Shown here in pieces: positions 11,805 through 13,451 of a stretch of DNA of 13,451 nt; within the stretch, counting starts at the first letter, position 1; every line of letters begins with the position of its first letter. Made by a program: the position numbers and the translations under genes. The stretch comes from Bacteroidota bacterium. Lineage in GTDB: Bacteria; Bacteroidota; Bacteroidia; NS11-12g; UBA9320. The stretch spans positions 1 through 13,451 of the forward strand of contig DNHN01000135.1 in assembly GCA_003485825.1 (NCBI GenBank). Direction: 5' to 3'. Below the pieces are notes generated by a model. It was given only the letters and a program-made list of their open reading frames with translations. It ran no database searches and had not been told where the DNA came from.

Positions 11805-13451
11805 ATGTCTTCAAATAAATATTGGAAAGGTACAGAAGAACTAGAGCAGACAAAAGAGTTTGTTACTTCTAATGCCAATGAATTTTCAGAAGGTCTTCCA
11901 TTAGATAAAGTTTTTTCAAACGATGACTCCACTAGAGCTAACAGAAGAGACTTTCTAAAATATTTCGGTTTTGGATTAGGTGCAGTTACACTAGCAGCAT
12001 GTAATAAAGCTCCTATAAAGAAAGCCATCCCTTACGCCGAAAAGCCAGACAACGTAACTCCAGGTGTACCTTTGTACTACGCGAGTAGTTCTGTAAGTAA
12101 CACTGAAGGTTTTCCTGTATTGGTAAAAGTTCGTGAAGGTAGACCAATCAAATTTGAACCCAATAAGGAAGCTACCTATTTTGGTGGTGGTCTGGATGGC
12201 TTAGGTCACTCAGCACTATTATCATTATATGATACCAACAGGTTAAAAGGTGCTATGGTTGCGGGTAAAAGAAAGCCTCAAAACTGGGCTGAATTTGACA
12301 AAGAAGTAATAGCAGCGCTTAATAAAGTTCAAGCAAGCGGTAAATCAATAGCGATCGTTACTAACGGCAGCACCAGTTTACTTACCAAGCAATCAATAGC
12401 CGATTTCTCTGCTAAATATACCAACACAGAGGTTGTGTCCTATGAACCGATCTCTTACTCCGGTATCACTAGAGCAAATCAAACTTCATTTGGAAACGCG
12501 ATCATTCCTGCTTATAATTTTGATAAAGCAGAAGTAATCGTGAGTTTCGGTGCGGATTTTTTAGGTACTTGGATAAGCCCTATAAAATTTCACTCAGACT
12601 ATAGCAAAAACAGAGTACCGAAGAATGGTAAAATGTCTAAGCACTTTCAGTTTGAGTCATTAATGTCTCTTACAGGCAGTAACGCAGATGTTCGTGTACC
12701 TATGAAAATGAGTAATGTAGGTCAACACCTGATCGCATTATATAGAGAATTAGGTGGAGCCACTCCTCATAAAGGAATGGAAGTCGCTGGGAACAACATT
12801 AAGAATGCAGCAGCAGAATTAAAAGCAGCTGGAAGCAAAGGACTTGTAGTCTGTGGAAGTAATGACGAAGCAGACCAGTTACTAGTTAACGCTATTAATA
12901 TGATGCTTGGTGGATATGGTACTACTATAGACACTACTAATTACTATATGGGTCAGAGTGCAGATGAAAAATCATTCGCATCTTTCCTAACAAAAGCGAA
13001 AAACGGTGCTTACGGTGCTGTTATCACTTTAGGTACTAATCCAGTATACAGCCATTCGGGAGCAGAAGATGCTATCGCTAAAATACCTGTACGAATCAGT
13101 ACAAGCATCACCATGGATGAAACTTCAAGTAATGCGACTCATATCGCTACTGATCTTCATCCACTAGAAAGCTGGGATATCAAGCAACCATACAAAGGAA
13201 GATTCATATTCTCTCAGCCTACTATCTCTCCTGTATTTGAAGGCAGACAAGCTGCTAGCTCATTAGCTGCGTGGTCTGGAGCAGATGTATCCGAAAAGAA
13301 CGAACTTTCTCACGCTTACAACTATGCGAAACAAGTTTTTGCAAGTGAAGTAGGTGGTGATTTCAATAAAGCAATAGAGATGGGTATCGTAGAGAATACT
13401 TCATCTGCAAGTGTACCTTCATTCAATATTACTGGTGGTGCAGCAGCTGAT
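11805..13451 (+). CDS. actB: Alternative complex III subunit ActB, TAT-variant-translocated CISM protein (partial)
   Basis: The first 549 codons of ActB are present and the frame runs off the window end. The family fuses a molybdopterin-oxidoreductase-like domain that has lost the cofactor with an iron-sulfur ferredoxin-like domain carrying the [3Fe-4S] and [4Fe-4S] clusters; only the first domain is visible, so no cluster cysteines can be checked. The N-terminus 'NKYWKGTEEL' (4-13) matches the extended 'YWRSLEEL'-like motif of this TAT-variant family. A twin-arginine motif 'NRRDFLK' (R47, R48) precedes a hydrophobic stretch ending in lipobox 'LAAC' (C66), indicating export folded and lipid anchoring after an unusually long 46-residue leader. 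The body shows the Rossmann-like segments 'GLVVCGSNDEADQLLVNAI' and 'GAVITLGTNPVYSH' typical of molybdopterin oxidoreductases. The ATG is preceded by AT-rich sequence with no Shine-Dalgarno. actC, actD, actE, actF and cytochrome oxidase genes would be expected downstream. Confidence 0.93.
   Translation, partial: MSSNKYWKGTEELEQTKEFVTSNANEFSEGLPLDKVFSNDDSTRANRRDFLKYFGFGLGAVTLAACNKAPIKKAIPYAEKPDNVTPGVPLYYASSSVSNTEGFPVLVKVREGRPIKFEPNKEATYFGGGLDGLGHSALLSLYDTNRLKGAMVAGKRKPQNWAEFDKEVIAALNKVQASGKSIAIVTNGSTSLLTKQSIADFSAKYTNTEVVSYEPISYSGITRANQTSFGNAIIPAYNFDKAEVIVSFGADFLGTWISPIKFHSDYSKNRVPKNGKMSKHFQFESLMSLTGSNADVRVPMKMSNVGQHLIALYRELGGATPHKGMEVAGNNIKNAAAELKAAGSKGLVVCGSNDEADQLLVNAINMMLGGYGTTIDTTNYYMGQSADEKSFASFLTKAKNGAYGAVITLGTNPVYSHSGAEDAIAKIPVRISTSITMDETSSNATHIATDLHPLESWDIKQPYKGRFIFSQPTISPVFEGRQAASSLAAWSGADVSEKNELSHAYNYAKQVFASEVGGDFNKAIEMGIVENTSSASVPSFNITGGAAAD

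Noticed and set aside
11798..12028. Reverse-strand open frame of 76 codons at the actB start
   Set aside because: It overlaps the conserved TAT/lipobox region of actB on the opposite strand and has no support.

Overview
The window reads as chromosomal DNA of a member of the Bacteroidota. It contains a likely type IX secretion (T9SS) gene fragment, a secreted protein with a type B T9SS sorting domain (the 'IYNRWGEKVF' signature), the start of an alternative complex III (ACIII) respiratory operon, and a promoter matching the phylum-specific -33 TTG / -7 TAnnTTTG consensus. Shine-Dalgarno sequences are not evident. I cannot assign a genus. I see no insertion sequence, CRISPR array, tRNA, rRNA or prophage gene, and no gene-free stretch longer than 300 bases.

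Layout. Positions 1-2439 run rightward: the C-terminal end of a probable PorQ, then cytidylate kinase (cmk), then an overlapping gene for a polytopic membrane protein of GT-C glycosyltransferase type. Positions 2440-9577 run leftward as one tight gene cluster. In transcription order it encodes a divergent SAM hydroxide adenosyltransferase-like protein (DUF62), a 94-residue ABM-fold protein coupled by a 4-base overlap, a secreted protein with a helical repeat (TPR-like) region and a CAP domain, and a 1240-residue T9SS cargo with an N-terminal 'ENKGQ' domain, SBBP-type beta-propeller and type B sorting domain. The two blocks converge with directly abutting stop codons at 2439/2440. A 66-base divergent intergenic region (9578-9643) holds a perfect 12-base palindrome and separates the leftward cluster from phoH (9644-10609). 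After a 236-base intergenic region with a good promoter, the ACIII operon begins with actA (pentahaem cytochrome, 10846-11775) and actB (from 11805, cut off by the window end).

How the genes fit together. PorQ belongs to the secretion machinery that would export the type B cargo. The CAP-domain protein is probably also exported past the inner membrane. ActA and ActB are the haem and CISM-like parts of the quinol:cytochrome c oxidoreductase that replaces the bc1 complex in this phylum. cmk, phoH and the DUF62 gene are housekeeping-type genes.

Most notable points: five of nine genes with a visible start appear to begin with TTG, with an in-frame stop just upstream; the DUF62 protein seems to lack the catalytic Asp/Arg/His residues of its family; and the cmk start overlaps a promoter-like element and an A-run. 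Nothing here amounts to a clearly new biological system.
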